DNA of 64,000 nt, taken from Candidatus Gastranaerophilales bacterium HUM_1 (GTDB lineage: Bacteria; Cyanobacteriota; Vampirovibrionia; Gastranaerophilales; Gastranaerophilaceae). The position numbers were made by a program, and so were the translations under genes. Below the pieces are notes generated by a model. It was not told the DNA's origin. It made no database searches and saw only the letters and a list, made by a program, of their open reading frames with translations. The DNA lies in NCBI GenBank assembly GCA_002103105.1, contig DAAY01000005.1:62001-126000 (forward strand), in the 5' to 3' direction. Shown here piece by piece: positions 51,549 through 59,549 of this stretch (position 1 is the stretch's first letter; every line of letters starts with the position of its first letter).

Positions 51549-52560
51549 TTATTGGAGCTAAATATAGTTCATCAACTAGCACGCATAATGTCGCTGCAAT
51601 TGCAGGAGATAGAATTACGCCCCAAATCCCTAAAAATTCTTCTGCTACGAATAATGCAACTAAAATGGTTATTGGATGAAGTTTCATGAATTTTCCAAAT
51701 AAGAACGGTCTTATTACGTAGTTTGAAACTTGTTGGATTGTAATAAACAAAACTATTGCTAGAATGATTTTTACTATTCCTAAAGGAAAGGCAATCATAA
51801 CAATTACTGTAACTGCAATTGTTGGTCCTAATACTGGAATTATCTCGCAAATACCAGCAATTAAGCCAAGTAATATTGGATATTCAATACCTAGTATTGC
51901 AATCATAACTGTTACCATAATGCCTACTGTTACCATTGATAACACTTGGGCTCTTACATAATTACCTACTCTAGATGTTATATTATATAATATGCATCCT
52001 GCTTTTTCTTTTAGGTTTGGAGGGAAAAATTCTATAAATTTATCTCTCAAGTACTTTTTATCTACTAAAATATAATAAGTGAACATTGTTAGAGCTAAAG
52101 TGATAAATACGGCCTGGGCAAATCCCATTGTGATATTTAACGATTGGTTGAATACGTTTTGTGCTATATCTGAGGATGCACTTGCTAAGTTGTTTGTAGG
52201 TATTAGGTTTGCGATAGTATGTCCGTATAGTTTTGTGCTAGTGAAGAAATTGTATAAATTAGTGGCTTTTTGTGGCAAAATCGATACAAATAATTCGATT
52301 TCTTTGTAGCACATAATTAAAATTGGTAAAATAAGTGCAAATAATGCGACAATCGCTGTTAATACAATGATTGAAGCTGATAATGCTCTGTTGTTAAGCT
52401 TTTCTTGGACTTTGTTTACAAAAGGATTCAATGCTGCTGCAAAAACAAATGATGCGAATAATATCATAAACAAGCTACATAGTTTTGGCATGAGTAATAA
52501 CAAAACAACGGTTAGAATTGTAAAAATTATTGTTTTTACATTAAAAAATTTTTTTACCAT
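51511..52560 (-). CDS. AI-2E family transporter (PerM/YdiK-like permease)
   Basis: 349 residues with about seven to eight membrane segments. The family fold is seen from FVFAAALNPFVNKVQEKL, the LTMFTYYILVDKKYLRD segment and the C-terminal GICEIIPVLGPTIAV and LFVAEEFLGIWGVILSPAIAA blocks. Members export autoinducer-2, Na+/H+ or unknown substrates. Translationally coupled to the radical SAM gene. The first membrane helices begin directly after a short basic N-terminus. GGGAG ribosome-binding site. Confidence 0.9.
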   Translation of the reverse strand: MVKKFFNVKTIIFTILTVVLLLLMPKLCSLFMILFASFVFAAALNPFVNKVQEKLNNRALSASIIVLTAIVALFALILPILIMCYKEIELFVSILPQKATNLYNFFTSTKLYGHTIANLIPTNNLASASSDIAQNVFNQSLNITMGFAQAVFITLALTMFTYYILVDKKYLRDKFIEFFPPNLKEKAGCILYNITSRVGNYVRAQVLSMVTVGIMVTVMIAILGIEYPILLGLIAGICEIIPVLGPTIAVTVIVMIAFPLGIVKIILAIVLFITIQQVSNYVIRPFLFGKFMKLHPITILVALFVAEEFLGIWGVILSPAIAATLCVLVDELYLAPINAKEQENNIEQH

Positions 52561-52738
52561 TAATTTATTCTCCCTACAAATTAGTCTGATTATTATTTAT
52601 GTTACAAAAAATGATTATTATTTTCAACTGCTAATAATGCGGTATTTACTGAATATTAGGCTAAATTCCTAACTTAGTTTATTTGGATGAAAATTCTTAT
52701 TTGTAACATAACTTAACATGATTATTCAAAAAAGGCAA

Positions 52739-52767
52739 TTATCAAATGGATAAATACTTTATATAAT
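52739..52767 (+). promoter_or_regulatory. Promoter of the 191-residue helical protein gene
   Basis: TTATCA (52739-52744), 17-bp spacer, TATAAT (52762-52767), 36 bp before the ATG. Confidence 0.55.
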
Positions 52768-52803
52768 TACGAGGACACTAAACTAACACAAGGATCGAGG
52801 ACA

Positions 52804-53379
52804 ATGGGTTTCTTATTAGGAGCATTTGGAAAATTATCAGCTGGGCGTCGAATGAGACAGCTCCAAGCTCGCATGATGCGCGTCCAATCTCGTGCTAGAC
52901 GAGTGACCCGCGATGTCGAGAAAATGGAGAAACTTCTTCAACGACAAGAAAAATCTGAATTAAATAGTTTAACTCTTTACAGTAATTCTATATATTTTGC
53001 AGCTCAACAGAGTTTGTTAGCTACTACTGGTCTTGGTGCAATTCAACAAAAATGGGCACAAGGTGGTATGGATGCATTGTCAGATGATGAAAAAGCTAAA
53101 TTGAGTCAAGAACAAACTCAAATGTCTCAAAATTTATCTCAAATGAAGGCCCAAAACGATATGCTGGTTGCCTCAATGAAGCAGCAAATCGAAGACAAAT
53201 ACGAGCTGATGAGAGAACAAATGCTAGAACCTCTCAAAGACGAAGAAGAAGAACTACAAACAGAAAAGGATTCTTTGGAAAGTCAATACGAAATTGCGAA
53301 AAACGATTACGAGGCTTGCAAGAAAATGGAAGCAGCAGATGCCAAGAACCTTGCTCCAAACTACACAGGTCAAGGTTAA
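52804..53379 (+). CDS. Helical coiled-coil protein of unknown function
   Basis: 191 residues. It begins MGFLLGAFGKL, then a very basic Arg/Gln-rich helix (about 14-45), a middle region with an amphipathic segment, and two long charged helices (about 105-175), ending PNYTGQG. No Sec signal peptide. The layout (short hydrophobic MG start, helix, helix, polar end) resembles the 693-residue protein at 60948. The gene is monocistronic, with its own promoter and terminator and a GAGG ribosome-binding site. The 5' part is GC-richer (Arg CGN codons) than the neighbours. Family not recognised; a structural or exported role is a guess. Confidence 0.75.
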   Translation: MGFLLGAFGKLSAGRRMRQLQARMMRVQSRARRVTRDVEKMEKLLQRQEKSELNSLTLYSNSIYFAAQQSLLATTGLGAIQQKWAQGGMDALSDDEKAKLSQEQTQMSQNLSQMKAQNDMLVASMKQQIEDKYELMREQMLEPLKDEEEELQTEKDSLESQYEIAKNDYEACKKMEAADAKNLAPNYTGQG

Positions 53380-53705
53380 TCCAAAACAATATAGATTTAA
53401 CAACCGCTCTAGGGACAATCCCAAGGGCGGTTTTGTTATGAATAACAATTCCACGGCTTGAAATGAAATAGTATTAGCAAACAACTTTACCATCAAAAAG
53501 TTCTAACAACTTTTAAGAGTTTTTATTTCTCTCGGGTGTGAGTCTTAACCAACTATATTATTATACCAATTTGTTTAAATTCTGTAAACATCCGTATTTT
53601 TACGTAAGTAAAAATACGACTAGCCACTTGGGTTAGTTTGATACTTGACATCCTTGGGGCATAAGTCATACAGCACCCAATTTCACAAGACTCAATGACT
53701 AAAAA
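53380..53705. other. 326-bp gene-free region with several inverted repeats
   Basis: It holds the terminator at 53402-53434, a perfect 11-bp hairpin at 53593-53618 (loop GTAA, no T tract), and a 6-bp inverted repeat 53664-53669/53695-53700. A longer pairing of GGGTG near 53536 with CACCC near 53675 is possible. No ORF is supported; no known RNA family is recognised. Confidence 0.5.
53402..53434 (+). terminator. Terminator after the 191-residue helical protein gene
   Basis: A 9-bp outer stem (53402-53410 with 53424-53432, one wobble) plus an inner GGGA/TCCC, followed by T4. Confidence 0.75.
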
Positions 53706-54827
53706 TTACGCAAAATATTCTCTAATTAAACCTTCAATAATTTTAGCAGAATCGCCTTTACCATAAGGATTTGCGGCTTGTAATCTAGAATCTTGTCTTG
53801 TTTTATCTAAAATTTCAGAACTTAGAGAAACTATTTTGTCATATTCAGCACCAACAAGGACTGAAACTCCAGCATTGATACCTTCTTGACGTTCGGTTTC
53901 ATATCTCATAACAAGAGTTGGACAACCAAAAGAAGGTGCTTCTTCTTGAATTCCGCCAGAATCTGTCAAAATAAGTTTCGCATGTTTCATCAAATATACT
54001 AAATATGGATAATCTAATGGTTTCAGAAGATACACATTTGAATATTTTTCTAATCTGCAATGAACCTTATCTTTTACATTTGGATTTGGATGGACAGGCA
54101 AAACAAAGTGATGATTAGAATACTTTTTAACCAATGTTTCGATGGCATCTAAGATTCTATCTAATCTTTCGCCATGATTTTCCCTTCTATGAACAGTAAT
54201 TAAAACGACATTGTCATCAACTGGGATATTTTTATCTTGATAAAATTCTTTAGCAGAATTCATTGCATCTTCTGACAAGCAGAACAAAGCATCAATCACA
54301 GTATTACCTGTTACATGAATTTTTTCTTCCGCAATATCTTCTTTCAACAACGCATTTCTATTTTTTTCTGTTGGAGCAAAGTGAAGTTCTGCAACACGAG
54401 AGGTCATCTGACGCATAACTTCTTCAGGAAATGGTTCATAAATATCATAGGAACGAAGTCCTGCTTCAACGTGAAAAACAGGAATTTTTCTATAAAAACT
54501 AGTTAATGCACCACATAAAACGGTCATTGTATCACCTTGAACAATGGTAGCATCAACTTTATTAGTTTCAAAAACTTTATCTAACGAGGTTAAAATCCTT
54601 GATTGTACTTCAACAAGTGTTTGATTTGGACGCATACAATCTAAATTAACATCGGCTTTTAAATTAAAATAACTCAATGTCTGATTTGATAACTCTTTTT
54701 GTTGTTCAGTGTTGCAAATAATAACATTGTATCTCTCTGTATACTTTTTAAGCTCCAAAATAACTGGAGCTAATTTAATAACTTCTGGTCTTGTTCCAAA
54801 AACAAATAATATATTCTTCTTATTCAT
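53706..54827 (-). CDS. wecB: UDP-N-acetylglucosamine 2-epimerase (non-hydrolysing)
   Basis: 373 residues, the normal WecB length. Hallmarks: FVFGTRPEVIKLAPV at the N-terminus, QGDTMTVL, FHVEAGLRSYDIYEPFPEE, TVHRRENHGERL and DSGGIQEEAPSFGCP. It makes UDP-ManNAc from UDP-GlcNAc for surface glycans such as teichuronic or ECA-type polymers. No Shine-Dalgarno sequence; a TTGAAA-17-TAATCT pair (54837-54865) would start transcription about 3 nt before the ATG. Cytosolic. Confidence 0.95.
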   Translation of the reverse strand: MNKKNILFVFGTRPEVIKLAPVILELKKYTERYNVIICNTEQQKELSNQTLSYFNLKADVNLDCMRPNQTLVEVQSRILTSLDKVFETNKVDATIVQGDTMTVLCGALTSFYRKIPVFHVEAGLRSYDIYEPFPEEVMRQMTSRVAELHFAPTEKNRNALLKEDIAEEKIHVTGNTVIDALFCLSEDAMNSAKEFYQDKNIPVDDNVVLITVHRRENHGERLDRILDAIETLVKKYSNHHFVLPVHPNPNVKDKVHCRLEKYSNVYLLKPLDYPYLVYLMKHAKLILTDSGGIQEEAPSFGCPTLVMRYETERQEGINAGVSVLVGAEYDKIVSLSSEILDKTRQDSRLQAANPYGKGDSAKIIEGLIREYFA

Positions 54828-54949
54828 AATAGATACAGATTAATACAAACATCATATTTTTTCAATTAGTAAACTTTAAAACCAAGATTGCTCAATTAGC
54901 GGATTTAAAAATTTTAAAGTTCGCTTAACTTTACTTGGGAGGAAATAAC

Positions 54950-55186
54950 ATGCTTGATTTATACATATTAGAAACATGTCCATATTGCAAAAAGGTTATG
55001 AACTACATGAAAGAAAATGGAATTAAGTTCCATAAATTTGACACAATTAATAACGATAATGCACTTAAATTGTTATCAATAGGAGGAAAAGACCAAGTTC
55101 CATTTTTATACAACGAAGACACTGACGACAAAATATACGACTCAGAAAGAATAATTGAATACTTGAAAAATTTAAAACAGGACTAA
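54950..55186 (+). CDS. Glutaredoxin-like protein (CPYC)
   Basis: 78 residues from ATG 54950, preceded by GGGAGG; a TTG at 54935 that would include the ribosome-binding site itself is rejected. Glutaredoxin fold with the active-site dithiol ETCPYCKKV at residues 8-16, the cis-Pro in QVPFLY and the following acidic segment. It reduces disulfides or carries Fe-S clusters. It lies 5 bp upstream of a hybrid-cluster-protein homologue and is certainly co-transcribed with it. Confidence 0.9.
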   Translation: MLDLYILETCPYCKKVMNYMKENGIKFHKFDTINNDNALKLLSIGGKDQVPFLYNEDTDDKIYDSERIIEYLKNLKQD

Positions 55187-55191
55187 AGAAA

Positions 55192-56790
55192 ATGAACAAC
55201 GATAACTTAGAGAATTTTAACGAAGAAATAAATGAATGCACTGCAAGAGGAGCATGCTCAATTGCCCCAAATATCGCCGCATTACAAGAATTGGTGATGT
55301 ATTTTCTAAAGCAATCAGCATTTTATTTATTAAAACTTGAAAAATTCGGAGCTAACAACCCTTCAATTAAAGCTGAGATAATTAATGACTTATCCGCTCT
55401 GATTTTTGTGAATGAATTTAATGAAGAACAAATATTCACAATCGCAATGAAAGGATATTTTCTACTACAAAACACAAAACAAACTTACAAAAAGCTCAAT
55501 AATTCTGCAAATTCATTAGAATTAAAGAACAAAATAAACTTTAACAATAATGCAAATTTAGCAAAAGCAATTTCATACGGAGAAAACTTACTCCGACAAA
55601 AATATAACAATATTCAAAAAGAGAAAAAGCACTTAATAGATATACTAGAAATCGTTATAAAAAGTACTTGCTTACACTTGGCAAAACTTAATGATATCGG
55701 AATTTTTGAAGATTTTACATTCTATATAATTTTAAAAGCACTCAATGAATTTAATCACAATAGAATTACCGCAAAAATTGTGGAAAAATATACATCTAAA
55801 CTTGCAGAATTAGACAATGATTTAATCCTCAAAATAAGTAAAATTCTAACAGATAAATACGGGAATATTGAAAAAACAGCCGTATCTTATTCAACTGAAA
55901 AAGGAAAAGCCATATTAGTATCTGGAAGTAATTTTACCGAACTAGAAGGGCTTTTAAAACAATCCAGAAATCAAAATGTAGATGTTTATACTCATTCTGA
56001 ATTATTACTCGCTAATACACTACCAGAGTTAAAAAAATACCAACAACTCAAAGGACATTACGGAGATAAAACCGAAAATAATATTTTAGACTTTGCAACC
56101 TTTCCTGGGGCAATCCTCTTAACCAAAAACTCCAAAAGAAATAGCGAATATCTTTATCGAGGCAGATTATTTTCAAGCGGATATATTGTTCCTAAAGGGG
56201 TAATAAAAATTGAAAACAATGATTATTCTGAAGTTATTAAATCTGCAAAATCCGCAAAAGGTTTTAAAACTGGGAAAAATAAACCCGCCGTTGATTTAGG
56301 TTATAACAAAGAAAATATTATCAAAAAATTTGATATCCTTAAACTCAAAATGCAAACTAAAGAAATAAAACGCTTATTCATAATAGGGATGAACACATAT
56401 TCAGAATATCAAAAAGAATACTTTAAAACCTTCTTCAAATTGATTAATGAAGACGAATTTGTAATAAGTTTCATGGATACAAAAGAAAAAACAAATATAT
56501 TACCGATAAATCTTGGGAATTTTACACCTTTTGTCACAGAAGTTTTACACGGTTTGTTTGAAAAAATACCTATTACTCAAGATAACATCTACATCTTTTT
56601 TACAAATTGCGATGTGATGACGATTTCAAATACAATAACATTGAAAAGCCATCATGCTAAAAATATTTATATGGCAGATTGCCCGCCAACATCAATAAAT
56701 CCAGCGGTTTTAAAAACTTTGAAACAAGAATACGACATAAAAACCACAACAACTCCAGAAGAGGACATAAAAAGGATTCGTCAAATATAA
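55192..56790 (+). CDS. Hybrid-cluster-protein homologue lacking most Fe-S ligands
   Basis: 532 residues, the full Hcp (hydroxylamine reductase) length. The fold is recognised by CTARGACSIAPNIAALQE (16-33), GSNFTELEGLLKQ (245-257), VDVYTHSELLLA (265-276), LPELKKY, TFPGAILLTKNS (303-314) and the C-terminal SINPAVLKTLKQEY. Compared with the Desulfovibrio enzyme, Glu268 is kept (E270), but His244 is Ser (S246), Cys312 is Ser (S314), Cys406 falls near N401, and Cys434, Cys459 and the Glu494/Lys496 motif are absent. Of the N-terminal cubane only C16 and C22 remain. So it cannot build the hybrid cluster and is likely a repurposed homologue, coupled to a glutaredoxin. Terminator at 56795. Confidence 0.8.
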   Translation: MNNDNLENFNEEINECTARGACSIAPNIAALQELVMYFLKQSAFYLLKLEKFGANNPSIKAEIINDLSALIFVNEFNEEQIFTIAMKGYFLLQNTKQTYKKLNNSANSLELKNKINFNNNANLAKAISYGENLLRQKYNNIQKEKKHLIDILEIVIKSTCLHLAKLNDIGIFEDFTFYIILKALNEFNHNRITAKIVEKYTSKLAELDNDLILKISKILTDKYGNIEKTAVSYSTEKGKAILVSGSNFTELEGLLKQSRNQNVDVYTHSELLLANTLPELKKYQQLKGHYGDKTENNILDFATFPGAILLTKNSKRNSEYLYRGRLFSSGYIVPKGVIKIENNDYSEVIKSAKSAKGFKTGKNKPAVDLGYNKENIIKKFDILKLKMQTKEIKRLFIIGMNTYSEYQKEYFKTFFKLINEDEFVISFMDTKEKTNILPINLGNFTPFVTEVLHGLFEKIPITQDNIYIFFTNCDVMTISNTITLKSHHAKNIYMADCPPTSINPAVLKTLKQEYDIKTTTTPEEDIKRIRQI

Positions 56791-56794
56791 AAAT

Positions 56795-56823
56795 AAAACC
56801 ACCCTAAAAATAAGGGTGGTTTT
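56795..56823. terminator. Bidirectional terminator between the Hcp-like gene and rpsG
   Basis: An 11-bp perfect stem (56795-56805 with 56813-56823) with flanking A/T tracts, between convergent genes. Confidence 0.85.
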
Positions 56824-56847
56824 ATTCTAAAAACTAGAACCAACAAA

Positions 56848-57318
56848 TTAGTATCTGTAATGAGCGAATGCTTTGTTAGCTTCAGCCATTTTGTGGGTGT
56901 CTTCACGTTTTTTACATGCAGAACCTTGACCATTTGAAGCGTCAATTAATTCGTTAGTTAATTTATCAATAAATGATTTTCCGCCTCTTTTCTTAGCTGA
57001 TTCAATCAACCAAGAAGAAGAAAGTGCAAATCCTCTGTCAGCTTTAACTTCGATAGGTACTTGGTAAGTAGAACCACCGATACGACGAGCTTTAACTTCT
57101 AATAAAGGAGTAGCATTTGTCATAGCCTTTTGGAAGATTTCGATTGGATCTTCATTTGTTCTTTCTTTAATTCTTTCCATTGTAGCGTAGAAAATTCTTT
57201 CAGCAAGAGATTTTTTACCACGTCTCATAATTCTGTTGATGAATTTTGAAATATCAACACTATTATAAACTGGATCAGCTAATGGAACTCTTTTTGCAGG
57301 TTTAGAACGTCTAGACAT
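56848..57318 (-). CDS. rpsG: 30S ribosomal protein S7
   Basis: 156 residues, canonical length. Start [37 protein letters not shown] and the QVPIEV motif identify S7, the nucleator of the 30S head. Its ATG overlaps the rpsL stop as TAATG, so the two are coupled. The usual fusA and tuf genes do not follow; a terminator does. Confidence 0.98.
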   Translation of the reverse strand: MSRRSKPAKRVPLADPVYNSVDISKFINRIMRRGKKSLAERIFYATMERIKERTNEDPIEIFQKAMTNATPLLEVKARRIGGSTYQVPIEVKADRGFALSSSWLIESAKKRGGKSFIDKLTNELIDASNGQGSACKKREDTHKMAEANKAFAHYRY

Positions 57319-57704
57319 TACTTCTTACCTCCCTTTTTATCTCTTTTTGCACCGTATTTAGATCTGCTTTGAGCTCTGTTAGCAACACCTGCAGTATCTA
57401 ATGTACCACGAACGATGTGATAACGAACCCCTGGTAAATCCTTAACACGACCGCCACGAATAAGAACTACACTGTGTTCTTGTAAATTGTGACCGATACC
57501 TGGGATATATGAAGTAACTTCAAATCCGTTAGTTAATCTAACTCTGGCAACTTTTCTAAGTGCTGAGTTTGGTTTTTTAGGGGTAGTAGTATAAACCCTT
57601 GTACAAACTCCACGTCTTTGAGGACAATTCATCAAAGCTGGAGATTTAGTTTTTGCTTTTAGCTTTTGACGTTCAGAACGTACTAGCTGGTTAATAGTTG
57701 GCAT
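57318..57704 (-). CDS. rpsL: 30S ribosomal protein S12
   Basis: 128 residues from ATG 57704, with AAAGGAG 6 bp upstream; a longer in-frame start at 57728 is not used because the family begins MPTINQLVR. Includes [17 protein letters not shown] and the universal [19 protein letters not shown] (PxHNLQEH) decoding-site loop. Residues linked to streptomycin response (Lys in KKPNSA and RVKDLPGV) are wild type. The 190-bp leader may carry the S7 regulatory site of the str operon. Confidence 0.98.
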   Translation of the reverse strand: MPTINQLVRSERQKLKAKTKSPALMNCPQRRGVCTRVYTTTPKKPNSALRKVARVRLTNGFEVTSYIPGIGHNLQEHSVVLIRGGRVKDLPGVRYHIVRGTLDTAGVANRAQSRSKYGAKRDKKGGKK

Positions 57705-57920
57705 AATTTCTCCTTTTAATTTTACCAAATTTGCCCTACTCTAAGCTATTTAGGGTGCTTGGGCGTCACATCCCTGCTTATACAAAGATATCAACCGTCA
57801 AATCCAGCACGAAAATTTCGGCTAATATACTACTATCAAACATCAAGCAAGCCCAAATGTCAACTGAATTTTAAGGATGTTAAGAAATGGCAATAAGAAA
57901 ACGCTTCAAAGAATATCAAC

Positions 57921-58331
57921 CTATCTAACAGATTTATCAATAATTCTTGAAACCCAATATACTCTAGGAAATTTGCCCATCAATGCCATTATAGACATAT
58001 AAATATACAAACCAGTAACTAATGATTGAATTGCAGAATATTCAAAAATAATTGGCCTATTAAATAACAAGATAAACCAAGAAACCAGTGCATTTATCAA
58101 AGGAATTTGTAATAAAATATTAGAAATAAAACCGAAAATCATACACAATAAAAAGTAAAAGAATGATATAAAAATTGACTGAAAAATATTATATCTTAAG
58201 AATAATGAAGCGGGCTTTCTCACAAAATATAAAATCACCATATAGATTAGCCCAACCCACCCCGCAGTAACATAGGAAATAACCGAAATTATTCTGTCAC
58301 CAATACTTACTGGGGTCTGTGATTTGTACAT
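57921..58331 (-). CDS. Tic20-like small membrane protein
   Basis: 136 residues with four membrane segments (about 22-42, 50-72, 76-94, 106-122). The segments SIGDRIISVISYVTAGWVGL and SLFLRYNIFQSIFI match the Tic20/Ycf60 pattern (D-R-x-I-x-x-x-S-Y, then F-[IL]-R-[FY]-N-x-x-Q-[AS]). Tic20 is a component of the chloroplast import channel, and its cyanobacterial homologues have no settled role. It follows the TPR gene by 1 bp. GGAG ribosome-binding site. The match is by pattern and not certain. Confidence 0.6.
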   Translation of the reverse strand: MYKSQTPVSIGDRIISVISYVTAGWVGLIYMVILYFVRKPASLFLRYNIFQSIFISFFYFLLCMIFGFISNILLQIPLINALVSWFILLFNRPIIFEYSAIQSLVTGLYIYMSIMALMGKFPRVYWVSRIIDKSVR

Positions 58332-58332
58332 T

Positions 58333-59388
58333 CTAAACTTCTCCTCTTACAGACTTAACATAATCATCCATAACTTGGCTGTAAATAAGTCTATATTCAT
58401 CATTTTCTGGAGCTAATGAAATTGAAGCTCTATAAGATTGAATTGCTTGCTCCATGTCATTATCAAGATAATGAGCATTACCCAATAGAGTGTATGTTTC
58501 TGGATTATTTGGCTCAACGTGAAGAGCTTTTCTATAATAATCAATTGCTTCTTTTTGCTTACCTTGATTAGAGTACAAATTAGCTAAAAGAATGTAAGCA
58601 TTTGATTTTTTAGGGTCAAATTCAATAGCTGTTTTGTAAATTTGCTCAGCTTTATCAAATTCTTTGAATTCTGTTTTTGAAATTGCATAACAAATATAAA
58701 TAGAATACTTGTCTTCTGTCATAGAAAGAGCTTGTTCAAAATATTTGTAAGCCTCGTCTTTTTCTTTCATCAGAGTTAAGGCATTCGCAATACAAACAGC
58801 AACCAACTCGTTATCTGGATTAAGAACAAAAACTTTTTTGAACAATTTCAAAGCTGTTTCATAATCGTAAAGCTTGAAACAAACATTACCCATATCAATC
58901 ATAGCTCCAACATTATCAGGATCTAGAGATAGGGCTTTTTCGTAATACGCTTTAGCTTCAACATAATCTTCAATATCTTGGTACAACAAAGCAATTGCAT
59001 TATATATTTCTGGATTAGAAGAATTCAAATCAATTGCACGGTTGTAATAAAACAAAGCCTTTGAGAAGTTTTTCCATTCTGCAAAAACATTACCAATATT
59101 ATAATAAATCAAGAAATTCTTAGGATTTACATCCAAAGCACGGTTATAATATGACAATGATTTTCTAAAATCACGTTCATAAAACCACATTGTTCCCATA
59201 CCAACAAGTGCTTGAACATCATCTGGTTTGATAGCAAGCAAACTGTCTAGTACAGACATCACCTTGTCATAATTTTGCTCTTGCATATAAAGTTCAGACA
59301 AAGCATGGTAATTTTCTACATTTTCAGGCTCTTTAGCCATTTTAACGACTAATTCGTTAATCTTCTCATTTAAACTCATATTTTCCAT
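58333..59388 (-). CDS. Tetratricopeptide repeat protein
   Basis: 351 residues, almost entirely TPR units (about nine 34-residue repeats) with the W-L-G-Y-A-F-A-P pattern, for example AIDYYRKALHVEPNNPETY and ALFYYNRAIDLNSSNPEIY. No signal or membrane anchor, so a cytosolic scaffold. The start is ambiguous: ATG 59388, or ATG 59379 with a better-spaced AGG. Heads a two-gene unit with the Tic20-like gene, so it may act as its soluble partner. Confidence 0.9.
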   Translation of the reverse strand: MENMSLNEKINELVVKMAKEPENVENYHALSELYMQEQNYDKVMSVLDSLLAIKPDDVQALVGMGTMWFYERDFRKSLSYYNRALDVNPKNFLIYYNIGNVFAEWKNFSKALFYYNRAIDLNSSNPEIYNAIALLYQDIEDYVEAKAYYEKALSLDPDNVGAMIDMGNVCFKLYDYETALKLFKKVFVLNPDNELVAVCIANALTLMKEKDEAYKYFEQALSMTEDKYSIYICYAISKTEFKEFDKAEQIYKTAIEFDPKKSNAYILLANLYSNQGKQKEAIDYYRKALHVEPNNPETYTLLGNAHYLDNDMEQAIQSYRASISLAPENDEYRLIYSQVMDDYVKSVRGEV

Positions 59389-59473
59389 AACCTAATTCTA
59401 TCTCATAAAGTTATTTTTGTAAATTAGTTAAAGAAAAGTTAATGAAATTATAAATAAAAATCCATCACATAAT

Positions 59474-59498
59474 AAAAAAGCAAGTTAGAAACTTGCTT
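59474..59498 (-). terminator. Terminator after the 215-residue membrane protein gene
   Basis: A 9-bp perfect stem (59478-59486 with 59490-59498) with a U tract on the minus strand. Confidence 0.8.
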
Positions 59499-59549
59499 AT
59501 ACATAAAATGTTTTAGGGATATATTTAAGTTTTTCGAGGTTTAATCTCT

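Noticed and set aside
53593..53618. Rho-independent terminator for wecB
   Set aside because: The perfect hairpin is about 90 bp past the wecB stop and has no U tract on either strand.
54935..54949. TTG start for the glutaredoxin gene
   Set aside because: The TTG overlaps the GGGAGG ribosome-binding site that serves the ATG at 54950, and the fold begins directly after that ATG.
57729..57880. Consensus TTGACA on the minus strand upstream of rpsL as promoter
   Set aside because: The -35 is perfect, but no acceptable -10 lies at 15-19 bp spacing; the rpsL promoter was not assigned.
57887..57928. 13-codon plus-strand ORF with AAGGA upstream (MAIRKRFKEYQPI)
   Set aside because: Too short to support; it ends inside the opposing Tic20-like gene and has no promoter of quality. 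It could be a real micro-ORF but nothing proves it.
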